From contig DITR01000199.1 of NCBI GenBank assembly GCA_002422175.1, positions 15,234 through 35,042 of the forward strand: a stretch of DNA of 19,809 bases, given 5' to 3'. This stretch comes from Alcaligenaceae bacterium UBA6179. GTDB taxonomy: Bacteria > Pseudomonadota > Gammaproteobacteria > Burkholderiales > Burkholderiaceae_B. This document shows positions 1-8,445 of the stretch, in pieces. Under the pieces are notes generated by a model. It did not search any database. It was not told the origin of the DNA and saw only the letters and a list, made by a program, of their open reading frames with translations. A program made the translations under genes and the position numbers. How positions within the stretch are numbered: position 1 is the stretch's first letter; each line of letters opens with the position of its first letter.

Positions 1-1811
1 GTAAAACCTTTGGTCACGATCAGTAATGCAGGGGAAAATACAAATACAAATGGCACCAGCAATTTACTGATACCGAGCCTAAAGGCCGTATTCCCCGTTT
101 TAAAAGGATCACTACCTGCCATACCTGCAGCGGCATAAGCAGCCAACGCCACTGGGGGGGTCAAATCAGCCAAGATACCAAAATAAAATACAAACAAATG
201 CGCTGCAATGGGTTGTACGCCCAACTGAATCAAAGTGGGGGCTGCAACGGCCACCATAATGATGTAATTGGCTGTAGTGGGTATACCGCAACCCATCACA
301 ATACAAACGAATCCAGTCATGACGAGGGCGGCCAATAACGTTAGTGTTTGTGGGCTGACTAAAAACGCAGGTAAAAAGGCTGACACATCTGTCGCGATTG
401 CTTGAGCAGCTGAAATGACAATATAAGAAATTTTAAAACCAACACCCGTGAGCGTGACGACCCCGATCACGATACCGACTGCTCCGGCTGCTGCACCCAC
501 AGCTAACGCGTACTTAGCACCCGTTTCAAACGCCGCATAAAGATCTTTCCAGCGTAAACGATCGCGCGTGTTGAGTAAGCCCACAACAATACAACCCGTA
601 ATGCCTGCAAAAGCTGCTAGATAAGGTGTGCGGCCACTTACCAACACGCCAATAAGAAGAAACAGAGGTATGAGTGTGGGCCAACGACGTTTGAACGACT
701 CGCGCAACTTTGGCATTTCATCAGGTGTTAAGCCGCGTAAGTTTTGGCGCTTCGCTTCAAAATGAACCTGCATGAACATGCCAAAAAAATAAAGTAAGGC
801 CGGAAATGTTGCGGCAATAACGATTTCTTGATAAGGAATATTTAAAAACTCAATCATCAGAAAAGCGGCCGCACCCATAATGGGTGGCGTAATCTGCCCG
901 CCTGTGCTCGATGCGGCCTCAACACTGGCGGCAAAGTGCCTGGGGTAACCCACCCGAATCATGGCAGGAATTGTTAAAGAGCCTACCGTCACCGCATTGG
1001 CAACTGAGGAGCCAGACAACATGCCAAACATCGCTGAACCCAACACCGACACTTTAGCGGGGCCCCCTGCATAACGACCTGCAATGGACGACGCCGTATC
1101 TAAAAATAATTGCCCTAACCCAATGCGCGAGGCCAAAACGCCAAACAAGACAAAATGAAATACATAGGTGGCCACAACCCCCACCGCAACACCGTACACA
1201 CCCTGACTGGTTAGGTATAAGTGGTTTACCACCTGGGGCCAAGTGCTACTGGCATGTTTGAACAGCCCTGGGAAATATTGACCAAACATGGCATACGCAA
1301 TAAACAACAATGCAATAACAGGTAGTGGCCAACCCATAGCACGACGCGTGCCCTCGAGCAAGCCTAAAATCAGTATGCTACCCATCCAGACATCTAGATT
1401 GTTTGGGTTGCCCACACGATAGGCGAGTTCACTAAAAATAAACGGTATATACAGAACCGTTACCGCCAACAAGATCGAAATAATCCAATCGTAAAGAGGT
1501 ATACCGCCTGGTGTTAACCAAGTTGATTTGGGTGTTTTCGTATAGCTACGCTTGGTAAAACCAAACACTAAAAAAATTAAACTTAGAACAAAGGCTAAAT
1601 GCACGCCACGATGGGTTGACTCTCGAAGCAAACCGAAGCCTGCCGTGTAGTAATGAAAAACTGATAATGTCACGAGCAATGCTGAAACCACAACCGTGGC
1701 CACAGCTGTTAAAGGTCTAAACCTTATTTCAGGATCATAGGTTTCGTTCAACGCTTTAACCGCGTCTTGATCAATCGATGCTTGATCGGCTTTTTGTGGT
1801 GATAGGGTCAT
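1..1811 (-). CDS. TRAP transporter fused permease, 4TM/12TM type (3' end missing)
   Basis: This is the inner-membrane permease of a tripartite ATP-independent periplasmic transporter, in which the small DctQ-like and large DctM-like subunits form one chain. It would use an ion gradient to import a ligand delivered by the TAXI receptor encoded just upstream. About 603 codons are visible and the reading frame is open to the window edge, so the C-terminus lies outside. The translation is almost wholly hydrophobic segments. Family hallmarks are LSGSSVANAVTVGSLTIP from residue 265, followed by a GGQITPPIMGAAAF stretch, and MGCGIPTTANY from residue 506. The start (MTLSPQKADQ) precedes a short hydrophilic tail and the first membrane segment. 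Only a weak GAG-type ribosome site lies before it, so translation may depend on readthrough from the receptor gene. The substrate cannot be told from sequence; TAXI systems are linked to C4-dicarboxylates, glutamate and similar organic acids. Confidence 0.9.
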   Translation of the reverse strand, partial: MTLSPQKADQASIDQDAVKALNETYDPEIRFRPLTAVATVVVSALLVTLSVFHYYTAGFGLLRESTHRGVHLAFVLSLIFLVFGFTKRSYTKTPKSTWLTPGGIPLYDWIISILLAVTVLYIPFIFSELAYRVGNPNNLDVWMGSILILGLLEGTRRAMGWPLPVIALLFIAYAMFGQYFPGLFKHASSTWPQVVNHLYLTSQGVYGVAVGVVATYVFHFVLFGVLASRIGLGQLFLDTASSIAGRYAGGPAKVSVLGSAMFGMLSGSSVANAVTVGSLTIPAMIRVGYPRHFAASVEAASSTGGQITPPIMGAAAFLMIEFLNIPYQEIVIAATFPALLYFFGMFMQVHFEAKRQNLRGLTPDEMPKLRESFKRRWPTLIPLFLLIGVLVSGRTPYLAAFAGITGCIVVGLLNTRDRLRWKDLYAAFETGAKYALAVGAAAGAVGIVIGVVTLTGVGFKISYIVISAAQAIATDVSAFLPAFLVSPQTLTLLAALVMTGFVCIVMGCGIPTTANYIIMVAVAAPTLIQLGVQPIAAHLFVFYFGILADLTPPVALAAYAAAGMAGSDPFKTGNTAFRLGISKLLVPFVFVFSPALLIVTKGF

Positions 1812-1829
1812 GACATGTCTCGAACATAA

Positions 1830-1860
1830 AGGGCGGTGAGTTTTGAGACCCAGCCGCCCT
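1830..1860 (-). terminator. Stem-loop between TAXI receptor and permease genes
   Basis: A perfect 7-bp inverted repeat (AGGGCGG / CCGCCCT) encloses a 17-base loop. In the direction of transcription it is followed by TTATGTT. It sits between the receptor stop codon and the permease start, ending 18 bases before the latter. The tail is only moderately T-rich, so it may be a partial terminator or an mRNA-stabilising 3' structure that keeps receptor expression above permease expression. That role is inferred from the position. Confidence 0.45.
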
Positions 1861-1895
1861 GAAAGATACTTTTAAATAATAAAAAATAAAATAAT

Positions 1896-2858
1896 TTATT
1901 TAATTAAGCCCACTTCTTTGTAATATTTTTCAGCGCCTGGGTGAAAAGGAATACCCGCACCTTTGACTGCATTTTGTGCCGTAATAAATTTACCCTTAGC
2001 GTGGCCTGCATCAAGCGCTTTTTGCGTAGCCGGAGCAAACAAACCTTTGGTAATTTCATAAACCACCTCATCAGACTGCTTAGCTGAAGTGACCCATTGC
2101 GCATTCACAGAAATTGTTTTTGTGTCGCCTACACCCTTGTAAGTGCCCGCAGGAATGTTGTCTGGCGTAAAGAATTGCTGGCCGGCAACCAACTTTTGAA
2201 TTTCAGGGCCATCTAGTGGCACCAATTCAATGCCCGCACCGCTAGAAGCTAATTCAGCAATCGCGCCTGCTGGTGCACCACCCACGAAGAAAAATGCATC
2301 TAAACCCCCATCGCGCATTTTGTCGCCCGCTTGGTTCGGTTTTAGGTATTCCGCATCAATATCTTTATCGGTCATGCCATACGCACCCATAATCATACGT
2401 ACATCAACCAAAGTGCCAGAACCCGGTTCATCCATCGAAACACGTTTGCCACGTAAGTCTGCAACCGACTTAATGCCTGAGCCTTTACGCACAACTAAAT
2501 GAATGCTTTCTGGGTACAGGGTTGCAATTAAACGTAAGTCTTGCACCTTAGGCTTGCCTTCAAATGTGCCTGTGCCCGTATAAGCCCAGTACGCCACATC
2601 TGATTGTGAAAAACCTGACTCAAGCGAGCCACCCATAATGCCGTTTACGTTTGCAACTGAACCATTTGAGGCTACTGCAGAGACCAGAATTTTACCGGGC
2701 TGAGACACGGCATTGGCGATCATGCCACCGACTGGATAATATGTACCCGCTGTACCACCCGTGCCAATTCTAAAAAAAACCTGCGCTTGGGCTGGCGCAA
2801 AAATTGCTGCTGCAAGTAATACACTGCCCACTGCTTTAAACCATGATTTGATCAACAT
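1896..2858 (-). CDS. TAXI family TRAP transporter solute-binding receptor
   Basis: This is the periplasmic substrate receptor of the TRAP system, which captures the ligand and hands it to the fused permease encoded immediately downstream. The 320-residue length is normal for the TAXI family. Residues 1-25 form a Sec signal peptide with a basic start, a hydrophobic core and cleavage after AQA. The mature protein begins with the family signature RIGTGGTAGTYYPVGG (30-45), then a SVANVNGI stretch near 67-74. The DEPGSGT segment (143-149) is the ligand-binding loop shared with NMT1/TAXI proteins, and HPGAEKYYKEVGL (306-318) closes the C-terminus. A good ribosome site (AAAGGTGG) lies a few bases before the ATG. 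Its gene is separated from the permease by an A/T-only tract and a stem-loop. No substrate can be assigned. Confidence 0.93.
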   Translation of the reverse strand: MLIKSWFKAVGSVLLAAAIFAPAQAQVFFRIGTGGTAGTYYPVGGMIANAVSQPGKILVSAVASNGSVANVNGIMGGSLESGFSQSDVAYWAYTGTGTFEGKPKVQDLRLIATLYPESIHLVVRKGSGIKSVADLRGKRVSMDEPGSGTLVDVRMIMGAYGMTDKDIDAEYLKPNQAGDKMRDGGLDAFFFVGGAPAGAIAELASSGAGIELVPLDGPEIQKLVAGQQFFTPDNIPAGTYKGVGDTKTISVNAQWVTSAKQSDEVVYEITKGLFAPATQKALDAGHAKGKFITAQNAVKGAGIPFHPGAEKYYKEVGLIK

Positions 2859-2990
2859 AGCGCCACCTTTTAAGTTAAATATTTATTCGTTAGATTGCAT
2901 TAAAGCAATTTGTAACGTACTTTAATTTACGATCACATCATAGCGCTAATACGCCCGGGCACGTTCAACATAACTTGTTGCAAAGCACCA

Positions 2991-4844
2991 TTAAAACGGC
3001 GCAGGCGTATGTGGGCTTAAGCGACATTCGGGGCCATAAGGCAGACGATCTTCAATGCGACCTTGTGCCACACGCTCTCGGCACTTTTGCCACCATTGCG
3101 GGGTAAGCAAGTCAGCGTGTAGCGATTTAAACACCTCTCGAATAACTGGGTCGCCCAGTAAAAAAGTTGCAAACTCTTCAGGGAACACGTCATTTGGCCC
3201 GACGGCATACCACGGTTCGCTGGCCATTTCAGCCTCTTCATTAGGTGCAGGCGGTATGGCACGAAAATTCATTTCGGTCATACGCTGAATTTCATCGTAA
3301 TCGTAAAACACCACTCGGCCTAAGCGCGTGACACCAAAATTTTTGTACAACATATCACCAGGGAAAATATTCGCGGCAGCTAATTGTTTGATCGCATCAC
3401 CATATTGAATAATGGCTTTGTTTCGTAAATGAGCCGGTGCACCTTGCAGATAAATATTAAGGGGTGTCATGCGCCGCTCAATATACAAATGCTTAAAAAC
3501 CAAAGTGTCTTCAAATTCTTCAACGGTGCTCGGTGCCACATCTCTAAGCTCTTTTAACAAAGCCGCTGAAAATCGATTTTTTGGCAAAGCAACTTGTGAA
3601 TATTCCCATGTATCAGAAAGTCGACCCACCCGATCATGCAATTTAACCATTTGATATTTAGCGCGCACAATTGTGTGTGTCATGCCATCTTTTGATATTT
3701 TGTCTTTAATCAGTTTAAAAACATAGGGGTAAGAAGGCAGTGTAAAAACGCCCATCACCATACCCTTGATGCCCGGCGCAACATCAAAACGATCTGTTGA
3801 GTGTGCCAAATGCTGGAGAAAATCTCGGTAAAAAAGGGTTTTGCCTTGCTTTTGTAAACCCAACATCGTATAAATTTCAGCCTTAGGCTTACGCGGCAGT
3901 AATGTGCTTATAAATTGCACATAGGCGGCAGGCACTTCCATATCAACTAAAAAATAAGCTCGCGTAAAACTAAATAATGTTGTGAGTTCGGCTTCTTTGC
4001 AAAGCAACGCATCAAGCCTAACTTGACCCGGCGTCGTTCGCACCAACGGTATGGCAAACGGGTATAGCGCACCTTGATTAATTAACCGACCCACAATATA
4101 GGCTGCTTTATTTCTAAAAAATAAAGACCCCAATACCTGAATCTGACAATCAGCCGATATGCGAGGGCCACTGGTCTGCGTCACAGTTTTATTGAGAAGC
4201 TTGGAAGCCATGCCTGCTAGTAAGCGACTATCGCGCGGTAAATTTTCAAAACCAGCTGCCAAGCCAAAGTCGGCCACCATACGAATCAGCGTTTTACGTA
4301 ACCCCTGCCATGAAGGGTAATAAACCCGATAGGCAGGCATTTCACTATCAAGATAATCTGTGGCCACCGCAGGCCTTACAAACAGAAAGTCATTATGGAA
4401 ATAATCGCGATGCAAGACACGACATGAAACAGAATTAAAAAATGTTTCAGCACATTCAGGTTGACGATGATCTGACAGCAACCCAACAAACGATAATTTT
4501 GTTGATTGCCAAAACTCACGCTGCTTTTGCGACATAGGGGTGTCGTCAAACTCGACGTCTGACAACGTTTTAGATTGTGTTGCCTGATCTTTTGCTAAGG
4601 CCGGTTCAAGCTTTGCAATACATTCTCTAACGCGCATATCGTAATACTCAATACGCTCTCTAGATAACTGCTGTATTGATTGCCAGTCTCCTGATTCAAA
4701 TAAAGCCTTGGCGCGCTGCGCACCATAACGAAACAACGCATAATGCCGATCAAATGCGGCTAAGATAATTTTTGCAACCGCCTCAGGCGTGAGTACTTGA
4801 GCCGGTGCAGGTTCTATTTTTTGAACGTCGGTTAACTGAATCAT
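2991..4844 (-). CDS. aceK: Isocitrate dehydrogenase kinase/phosphatase
   Basis: This bifunctional cytosolic enzyme phosphorylates isocitrate dehydrogenase to inactivate it and also removes the phosphate. It thereby sets the split between the TCA cycle and the glyoxylate bypass during growth on acetate or fatty acids. The 617 residues comprise an N-terminal regulatory helical domain (about 1-350) and a protein-kinase-like domain. The ATP loop GIKGMVMGVF is at 358-367, the nucleotide lysine is K377 in VFKLIKD, catalytic D497 and N502 lie in FPGDMLYKNFGVTR, and the metal-binding YDYDE is at 514-518. D411 aligns with the aspartate needed for phosphatase activity in the E. coli enzyme. All key residues are therefore present. 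The ATG is preceded by AAGG at a suitable distance. In enterobacteria aceK follows aceB and aceA; here it stands alone between a TRAP transporter and a divergent hydrolase/metC pair. No clear terminator follows it. Confidence 0.96.
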   Translation of the reverse strand: MIQLTDVQKIEPAPAQVLTPEAVAKIILAAFDRHYALFRYGAQRAKALFESGDWQSIQQLSRERIEYYDMRVRECIAKLEPALAKDQATQSKTLSDVEFDDTPMSQKQREFWQSTKLSFVGLLSDHRQPECAETFFNSVSCRVLHRDYFHNDFLFVRPAVATDYLDSEMPAYRVYYPSWQGLRKTLIRMVADFGLAAGFENLPRDSRLLAGMASKLLNKTVTQTSGPRISADCQIQVLGSLFFRNKAAYIVGRLINQGALYPFAIPLVRTTPGQVRLDALLCKEAELTTLFSFTRAYFLVDMEVPAAYVQFISTLLPRKPKAEIYTMLGLQKQGKTLFYRDFLQHLAHSTDRFDVAPGIKGMVMGVFTLPSYPYVFKLIKDKISKDGMTHTIVRAKYQMVKLHDRVGRLSDTWEYSQVALPKNRFSAALLKELRDVAPSTVEEFEDTLVFKHLYIERRMTPLNIYLQGAPAHLRNKAIIQYGDAIKQLAAANIFPGDMLYKNFGVTRLGRVVFYDYDEIQRMTEMNFRAIPPAPNEEAEMASEPWYAVGPNDVFPEEFATFLLGDPVIREVFKSLHADLLTPQWWQKCRERVAQGRIEDRLPYGPECRLSPHTPAPF

Positions 4845-4932
4845 TGTCTTGCCTTATTTCTATTTTTTTTGCAGTTATGAATTACAGTTATGATAACTAA
4901 GCTTAAGTTAAAACGTTCAGGCAAAAGAAAAA

Positions 4933-5994
4933 ATGAATCCTCAAGAACATAAATTAATTTATCCTTTAGGTGACGCACTACCCGAAGACGGTCACGGCCT
5001 AGAGGTCGCCCCCGGCGTGAAATGGGTTCGTATGCCACTGCCTTTTGCACTCGATCACATTAACCTTTGGTTGCTACGCGATCGTTTTGATGGTCGCGAG
5101 GGGTGGACTATTGTTGATGCAGGCATCTGTCGTGACGAAGTTAAAACCTCATGGGAAGCTGTTTTTGAAAATGAGCTTGAGGGTTTACCTGTTCTGCGTG
5201 TAATCGTGACCCACATGCACCCCGATCATATCGGACTCGCTCACTGGCTATGTCAGCGCTGGCAAGCCCCTTTATGGATGAGTATGACCGACTACATGAC
5301 GGCAAAACTTTGGTCGTCACACACAACAAGTGGTGCGGGCGGTGAGGGCGCCATGCAGCATTTTGCGCACCACGGCATGACCGATCCTGAGTCGCTTGAA
5401 AAAATAAAAGCCCGCGCAAACTATTACGTTAACTTGGTTCCCCAAGTACCCGAAAGCTTTTATCGTTTAATGAATGGTGATCACGTTGAAGTTGGCAGCC
5501 CGCCCTGTGCTTGGGAAATTATTGCCGGCTATGGCCATGCCCCTGAACATCTGTCGCTTTATTGTGCAGATAAAGGCGTGCTTATCGCGGGCGATATGGT
5601 GCTACCTCGCATCTCTACAAACGTTAGCGTGTTTAACTTTGAGCCCATGGCAAACCCATTACCGTTATATTTAAATTCGTTAGATGCCTACAACAAATTA
5701 CCTGGTGACACCCTGGTTTTACCTTCACACGGCAAACCTTTTGTAGGTTTGCACGAACGTATTACCCAGCAACACAACCACCATCGCGAACGTCTAAAAG
5801 AAGTTTTTGACGCATGCGATACACCTCAAACCACCATGCAAATCGTGCCCATACTGTTTAAGCGCACGCTTGATCTGCACCAAATGACCTTTGCAATGGG
5901 CGAAGCGATTGCGCATCTTCACGCCTTATATTTTGAAAAAAAGCTTAAACGCACGGTTGATGCTGGCGGCGTGATTCGTTTTCAAAAATCATGA
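4933..5994 (+). CDS. MBL-fold metallo-hydrolase, function unassigned
   Basis: This is a 353-residue soluble metallo-beta-lactamase-fold hydrolase, probably cytosolic because no signal peptide is seen. The metal-binding set looks complete: HMHPDH at 94-99 (H94, H96, D98, H99), H202 in GHAPEH, the bridging aspartate D221 in AGD, and H266 in PSHG. This is the two-metal arrangement typical of glyoxalase II/LACTB2-like enzymes. The N-terminal strands (VKWVRMPLPF, INLWLL, WTIVDAG) fit the family, and the C-terminal 80 residues resemble the helical or winged-helix tail of LACTB2-like members. The substrate is unknown; thioesters and other acyl esters are possibilities by family only. Its stop codon overlaps the metC start (ATGA), so the two are very probably cotranscribed. 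The ribosome site is a weak purine run (AAAAGAAAAA) directly before the ATG. The gene is divergent from aceK across an 88-base gap. Confidence 0.88.
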   Translation: MNPQEHKLIYPLGDALPEDGHGLEVAPGVKWVRMPLPFALDHINLWLLRDRFDGREGWTIVDAGICRDEVKTSWEAVFENELEGLPVLRVIVTHMHPDHIGLAHWLCQRWQAPLWMSMTDYMTAKLWSSHTTSGAGGEGAMQHFAHHGMTDPESLEKIKARANYYVNLVPQVPESFYRLMNGDHVEVGSPPCAWEIIAGYGHAPEHLSLYCADKGVLIAGDMVLPRISTNVSVFNFEPMANPLPLYLNSLDAYNKLPGDTLVLPSHGKPFVGLHERITQQHNHHRERLKEVFDACDTPQTTMQIVPILFKRTLDLHQMTFAMGEAIAHLHALYFEKKLKRTVDAGGVIRFQKS

Positions 5995-7178
5995 CCCATC
6001 ATATTGACACGTCATTAGTTCATATTGGTAGTGGAGCCTTTGACCCTGAAACCAAAACGGCTGCTGTAAGTCTTCCTGCTGTGCGAACCAGTACCGTTCG
6101 GTTTGAAAGCCTAGATGCCTTAGAAAAAATACAAGCCCAACGTGCGCAAGGCAAGCATGTCGTCACATATGGCATTTCAGGTTTAGATACGCATCGTGCA
6201 CTAGAAGAGATTTTTAATACCTTAGAGGGTGGCAACTATTGCGTACTATCGCCTTCAGGTTTGGCTTCTATACACTTACTGTTTATAAGCCTACTGAAAA
6301 GTGGTGACCATGCTTTGGTTTCAGATGGCATTTATGGTCCTATGCGCACTTTAGATCAAGATTTGCTTAAGGGTCTTGGTATAGAAGTAAGCTATTTTTC
6401 ACCTCAATACGATGACTTAGTATCACTGATTCGTCCCAACACTAAATTGGTTTACGTTGAATCACCTAGCTCGTTATTATTTGAAATGCTTGATATACCT
6501 GCCATTGGGCGTGTCACCAAACAGCACAATATTCCGCTGGCTGTTGATAATACGTGGGGTTCAAGCCATATATACAAACCACTCGCATTGGGTGCAGACA
6601 TCTCGTTAGTTGCGGGTACGAAATACATCGCGGGTCACTCAGACCTTCTTATGGGCGCCTTAATCACACGCCGTGATGATCTGGCTGCGCTGATGCATCG
6701 TACACAGTACGCTATTGGAAATGCTGTCAGTGGTGATGATGTTTGGTTAGCTTTGCGAGGGGTGCGTACGATAGCCGTTCGTATGCCTCACCATGCAAAC
6801 AGTGCACTCACTGTTTGTGCGTTTTTAGTGACGCAGCCACACGTCACCCGCATTTATCACCCGGCATGGCCTCAAGATACAGGCTTCGCTTTGTGGCAAC
6901 GCGATTGTTCGGGTTCAAATGGCATGCTGAGCGTTGAATTCAATTGCACTGCAGAGAAGCTCAAACCGGTTGTCAATGCATTGACATTGTTTGGTATTGG
7001 GTTTTCTTGGGGTGGATTTGAAAGTCTGGTGCAGTGGGTTAGCCCAACTGCACTTAAACCCCACCGTGCTTGGCAAGGCCAAGATCACGGTGTCTTAAGG
7101 CTGCATATCGGTTTAGAGTCAGTAGACGACTTAATTGCAGATCTTAAACAAGCTCTATCGCTTTTAAATAACTCATAA
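5991..7178 (+). CDS. metC: Cystathionine beta-lyase (PLP-dependent)
   Basis: This is a Cys/Met-metabolism PLP enzyme of 395 residues, predicted to cleave cystathionine to homocysteine, pyruvate and ammonia in methionine synthesis, and perhaps to act as a cysteine desulfhydrase. The Schiff-base lysine is K211 in AGTKYIAGHSD, a form characteristic of MetC rather than MetB. D186 in AVDNTW contacts the PLP ring nitrogen. SPSGLASI (87-94) is the phosphate-binding turn, and GGFESLV near 341-347 is the C-terminal signature. One oddity: the usual Y-x-R motif, whose arginine holds the PLP phosphate of the neighbouring subunit, reads Y60-G-I62 here. A role in a related reaction such as gamma-lyase is therefore possible. 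It overlaps the upstream hydrolase gene by 4 bases (ATGA), indicating translational coupling. Its stop codon is 4 bases from the convergent dsbA stop, with no terminator between. Confidence 0.88.
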   Translation: MTHHIDTSLVHIGSGAFDPETKTAAVSLPAVRTSTVRFESLDALEKIQAQRAQGKHVVTYGISGLDTHRALEEIFNTLEGGNYCVLSPSGLASIHLLFISLLKSGDHALVSDGIYGPMRTLDQDLLKGLGIEVSYFSPQYDDLVSLIRPNTKLVYVESPSSLLFEMLDIPAIGRVTKQHNIPLAVDNTWGSSHIYKPLALGADISLVAGTKYIAGHSDLLMGALITRRDDLAALMHRTQYAIGNAVSGDDVWLALRGVRTIAVRMPHHANSALTVCAFLVTQPHVTRIYHPAWPQDTGFALWQRDCSGSNGMLSVEFNCTAEKLKPVVNALTLFGIGFSWGGFESLVQWVSPTALKPHRAWQGQDHGVLRLHIGLESVDDLIADLKQALSLLNNS

Positions 7179-7182
7179 CTGG

Positions 7183-7809
7183 TTACTTGCGTACTTGGTT
7201 AACCAACCGATTCGCTTCATCAACCGTTTGTTGATAGCCACCCGCCTCTGAAGGTGACGTCATAAAGCGACCGGCTACGGCAATTGAAGGAGTGCCTTGC
7301 AAACCATAAGCTTTGGCGAGCTGGTCGGCACGCTGGGCTTTGGACTGCACACCAAAAGAATTAAATGCCGCTTGAAATTGCGTTTTATCAACGCCTTGCG
7401 ATGCAACCCAATCAACAATAGCGGGCTCAGTGAAGATACGTTTTTTGTCATCATGAATGGCTTTAAAAACGAGTGGGTGCAAATCTGAACGGCCCACCGC
7501 ATCTAAAGCGTAGTACAAATATTGCAACGGCTTCATGCCCGCATTGAACGCAACCGGCACGCCATAAAAAGCGACGTCAGAGGGCAATGTTTTTCGCCAA
7601 GTTTGAACCATTGGTTCTAACACGGCACAATGGGGGCAGCCATATGAAAAAAACTCAAGCACTTCAATTTTGCCAGGTTCCGTCGATTGTGGTGGGTTAA
7701 CGTTAACAAACTTTGCGTTTGTACCAGAAGCTGTTTGCGCCAGCACTGGGTTCCCCCAAGCAAAGAAAAACAAAACTGCTATGGATAAAAATTTTTGCCA
7801 ATGTTGCAT
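7183..7809 (-). CDS. dsbA: Periplasmic thiol:disulfide interchange protein
   Basis: This is the periplasmic oxidase that introduces disulfide bonds into exported proteins and is reoxidised by DsbB. The 208 residues start with a signal peptide (hydrophobic core around 7-18, probable cleavage near VLA-Q, residue 24/25). The thioredoxin-fold mature part follows, with the active site C58-P-H-C61 in FSYGCPHC and the cis-proline loop QGTP at 171-174 (P174). The residue before cis-Pro is threonine, where E. coli DsbA has valine, a position known to influence substrate and partner binding. A conserved helical insertion lies between the two thioredoxin halves. An AAAGGA ribosome site precedes the ATG by about ten bases. 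It is the last gene of the argS - SPOR - dsbA run, starting 24 bases after the SPOR gene. That linkage suggests an envelope-biogenesis job in addition to general oxidation. Confidence 0.95.
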   Translation of the reverse strand: MQHWQKFLSIAVLFFFAWGNPVLAQTASGTNAKFVNVNPPQSTEPGKIEVLEFFSYGCPHCAVLEPMVQTWRKTLPSDVAFYGVPVAFNAGMKPLQYLYYALDAVGRSDLHPLVFKAIHDDKKRIFTEPAIVDWVASQGVDKTQFQAAFNSFGVQSKAQRADQLAKAYGLQGTPSIAVAGRFMTSPSEAGGYQQTVDEANRLVNQVRK

Positions 7810-7833
7810 GTGTATGGATCCTTTATGTCAAAA

Positions 7834-8436
7834 CTATTGACGAATAATTGTACTTACAATCTTTTCTTCACTTAATCGGGTGCGCGCTCGATTCATTTCA
7901 TCTAGCTTTGAAAACGGACCTGAGCGTACCCGGTTAACCTGCAAACCGTTGACTTCCGCACGTTGAATTTCAACCGGAAGGCCCAACAAAAGAAGTCGAG
8001 CACGCAAGGCCTCTGCGTCTTCTAGGACTCGAAAGGCACCCACTTGTAAATAATAACTACGTATGTCTCCAGGCTCTTGTTTAGCCGACTCAGGCGCAGG
8101 GGGTAAAGGCTTTGCATTTGGAGGTGGCGGCAGTTGTGGAGGCTTATTTGCCTCAATCGGTAACGTGGCAATCAACGCACCAATCTCGTCTTGTGTAGGT
8201 GGTGCAATGGGGCTAGGTGCAGTCGAACCCCCACCTAAAGCTGCATTCGGGTCAGGTGCAACACGTGGGTCTGTTGGGGTTTCACTTGAAGTGGTTGTAC
8301 GGCTGGCACGATCAACAAACGGCGTAGGTGAGCGCATCATCACAAACACCACAACTGCAGCTAAGCCTAAGCCGATAAATAAACCGATTAAGATCGATTT
8401 AAAAGTACTACTGCCTGATGATTTTCTTTTGGTCAT
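7834..8436 (-). CDS. SPOR-domain, FtsN-like bitopic membrane protein
   Basis: This 200-residue protein has a basic cytoplasmic N-terminus (TKRKSSGSS), one membrane span (about 14-34), and a proline/alanine/serine-rich periplasmic linker (about 35-125). A C-terminal SPOR domain (about 126-200) starts YYLQVGAF and contains RVRSGPF. SPOR domains bind glycan strands stripped of peptide stems at the division septum, so a role at the septal ring is likely, and the architecture matches FtsN. It is shorter than E. coli FtsN (319 residues), and I see no convincing N-terminal FtsA-binding or essential periplasmic FtsN motif. It is therefore named by domain only. The start lies 9 bases after the argS stop with no clear Shine-Dalgarno sequence, so translation is probably coupled to argS. 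Confidence 0.85.
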   Translation of the reverse strand: MTKRKSSGSSTFKSILIGLFIGLGLAAVVVFVMMRSPTPFVDRASRTTTSSETPTDPRVAPDPNAALGGGSTAPSPIAPPTQDEIGALIATLPIEANKPPQLPPPPNAKPLPPAPESAKQEPGDIRSYYLQVGAFRVLEDAEALRARLLLLGLPVEIQRAEVNGLQVNRVRSGPFSKLDEMNRARTRLSEEKIVSTIIRQ

Positions 8437-8445
8437 AAGGAAATG

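Noticed and set aside
2230..2502. 90-codon plus-strand ORF opposite the TAXI receptor
   Set aside because: It is antisense to a clear receptor gene, and its composition is that of a reversed frame.
2894..2909. ATTGC-ATTAAA-GCAAT hairpin in the TAXI upstream region
   Set aside because: The stem is 5 bp and mostly A/T, with no T run; it is not convincing as a terminator or riboswitch.
2941..2960. Short palindromes TAGCGCTA and GCCCGGGC between aceK and the TAXI gene
   Set aside because: Eight-base palindromes are expected by chance, and neither is repeated or placed against a credible promoter.
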